Below, in pieces: positions 38,856 through 39,998 of a stretch of 39,998 bases of DNA. This stretch comes from Spirochaetaceae bacterium (GTDB lineage: Bacteria; Spirochaetota; Spirochaetia; DSM-27196; SKKC01). The notes under the pieces were generated by a model. It saw nothing but the letters and a program-made list of their open reading frames with translations, searched no databases and was not told the origin of the DNA. The position numbers were made by a program, and so were the translations under genes. The stretch spans positions 1-39,998 of the forward strand of contig PUOG01000134.1 of the NCBI GenBank assembly GCA_003552745.1, given 5' to 3'. How positions within the stretch are numbered: position 1 is the first letter of the stretch; every line of letters begins with the position of its first letter.

Positions 38856-39998
38856 TTATGAGCCGTGCGCGGCGCTCCGGTCGCGTTCGAGAAGCCGGCC
38901 GCGCACCATCTCCAGCGCTAGATTCGTCGTTCGGTACTTCACTTCTTCACGATCTCCGGGAAGGCGAAACTCGCGGCAGACCTCCTCCCGGTCGTCTGCA
39001 ACCGTGATATAGACCAGCCCCACCGGTTTCTCCGCTGTTCCGCCGTCCGGGCCGGCGATTCCGGTGATCGCAACCGCGAAATCGCTGCCGCACGCCTCGC
39101 GCGCTCCGCGAGCCATAGCACGGGAAACCGACTCGCTGACCGCTCCGTCGCGGACGATCAAGTCGGGGTCGATCGCGAGGAGCGAGCTCTTGAGCTCGTT
39201 GCTGTATGCGAGAACGCCGCCGGAGAAGTAGCGCGAGCTTCCCCCCACATTGGTGATGCGGTGGCCGAGCAATCCTCCGGTACACGACTCGGCCACCGAG
39301 ACGGTCAGACCGCGTTCGACCAGCAGTGCGCCCACCGCCTCCTCGAGCGACGTGTCGTCTTCTCCGTACACCGCGTCACCGAGAACGGTGCGGATCTCGG
39401 CGGCGGTCTCGGCCAGGTAGCGCCGGGCTGTCTCCTCGTCGGGCGCGTGAGCGGTGATACGCAGATGCATCTCCCCGAGGTGGGCGAGCGGAGCGATCGT
39501 GGGATTGGTCTGTGCTTCCAGAAGCGGCTTCAGAAGCTCGGCGACTCGCGACTCTCCCAGCCCGATCACCCGCAACACCCGCGAGGAGAGCACCGCACTC
39601 TGCCCGTGCTCGGAGGCATAGTGTGCCAACCGCGGCAGGACCTCCTCGCGCATCAGAGCACGCATCTCTCCGGGCGGACCGGGAACGAGCACCACGATCG
39701 TCCCGCCGTGTTCCAGATAGATCCCCGGAGCGGTGCCTCTGCTGTTGGGAAGCAGAATCGCGCCTTCCGGCACCATCGCCTGGCGCAGATTATTCTGCGG
39801 AAGCGGATAGTCCTCGTCCGGCGAGAGCGCACGCCGCTGTTCCCGCCGCCGTTCGAAGATTTCCAGCAGATGTTGTGCCCACCGCTCATCCCGGCGTAGC
39901 GGCCGGCCGGCAACCTCCGCGAGCGTCTCCCTGGTCAAGTCGTCCTCGGTGGGGCCCAGTCCCCCGCAAGCTATCACCAGGTCGGCCCGCTCGATCGC
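38856..39998 (-). CDS. cinA: CinA-family protein (NMN amidohydrolase/ADP-ribose pyrophosphatase); start beyond window
   Basis: 380 residues are visible; the first few dozen lie past the right edge. The N-terminal MoCF-like (COG1058) domain starts in mid-motif (VIACGGLGPTEDDLTRETLA) and runs to about 190, with PGPPGEMRAL. The C-terminal nicotinamide-mononucleotide deamidase domain has VSVAESCTGGLLGHRITNVG, SRYFSGGVLAYSNELKSSLL and AITGIAGPDGGTAEKPVGLV, all invariant features. The protein recycles pyridine nucleotides by converting NMN to nicotinate mononucleotide. In many bacteria it is linked to recA and competence genes, which may lie further along. The ORF's apparent start at 39977 is internal. 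Confidence 0.93.
   Translation of the reverse strand, partial: AIERADLVIACGGLGPTEDDLTRETLAEVAGRPLRRDERWAQHLLEIFERRREQRRALSPDEDYPLPQNNLRQAMVPEGAILLPNSRGTAPGIYLEHGGTIVVLVPGPPGEMRALMREEVLPRLAHYASEHGQSAVLSSRVLRVIGLGESRVAELLKPLLEAQTNPTIAPLAHLGEMHLRITAHAPDEETARRYLAETAAEIRTVLGDAVYGEDDTSLEEAVGALLVERGLTVSVAESCTGGLLGHRITNVGGSSRYFSGGVLAYSNELKSSLLAIDPDLIVRDGAVSESVSRAMARGAREACGSDFAVAITGIAGPDGGTAEKPVGLVYITVADDREEVCREFRLPGDREEVKYRTTNLALEMVRGRLLERDRSAAHGS

Overview
The window reads as chromosomal DNA of a GC-rich, diderm, free-living bacterium, most likely a spirochaete of the Spirochaeta/Alkalispirochaeta type. This is inferred from gene content, not from a marker gene. There are many lipoproteins with loose lipoboxes. 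One carries a Listeria-Bacteroides repeat joined to a DUF1566-like domain. There is an outer-membrane beta-barrel with an acidic DDLF-type N-terminus, and several NarL-type regulators. I found no tRNA, rRNA, CRISPR array, insertion sequence or phage gene.

Layout. 1-4.9 kb: a likely catabolic cluster, with a phosphotriesterase-family protein (cut by the window edge) and a HisD-family dehydrogenase on the minus strand. A divergent three-gene operon lies opposite (SIS-domain protein, small unknown protein, M20 peptidase) and ends in a strong terminator. 4.9-9.1 kb: a secreted fasciclin-domain protein, a membrane lipid-kinase-like protein (COG0170), a large C45-type Ntn-hydrolase-like protein and a Gly/Arg-rich unknown. 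9.1-20.5 kb: an accessory-looking island of surface lipoproteins, namely two paralogous small lipoproteins at its two ends, a B-repeat/DUF1566 lipoprotein, a subtilase lipoprotein, a PKD lipoprotein and two unknown large ones. They are interleaved with two atypical orphan NarL-type response regulators, a membrane-bound 7TM-PAS-LuxR regulator and the decayed remnant of a third response regulator. The remnant and one intact regulator share an identical 23-bp upstream element built on a TCGTA-N6-TCGTA direct repeat.

20.7-24.4 kb: an MltD-like lytic transglycosylase lipoprotein, a GNAT acetyltransferase and a Kef-type antiporter fused to a universal-stress domain. 24.4-29.8 kb: an operon of two FtsX-type permeases, a LolA-like lipoprotein-sorting protein and an outer-membrane barrel, with no ATPase gene in it. 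29.8-35.7 kb: a minus-strand operon of ABC ATPase, two ABC-2 permeases, a NarL-family histidine kinase and a response regulator, tightly packed with several overlaps. It is followed by an SDR protein that lacks the usual catalytic Tyr. 35.7-40 kb: a DUF427 protein, a PAS hybrid histidine kinase, a small protein resembling part of a DNA-phosphorothioation-associated methyltransferase family, and CinA (cut by the right edge).

The regulatory/lipoprotein island at 9-20.5 kb is the part most likely to hold something undescribed. I infer a surface-protein expression system run by membrane-anchored and phosphorylation-atypical LuxR-type regulators. All family assignments are from motif reading without database searches.
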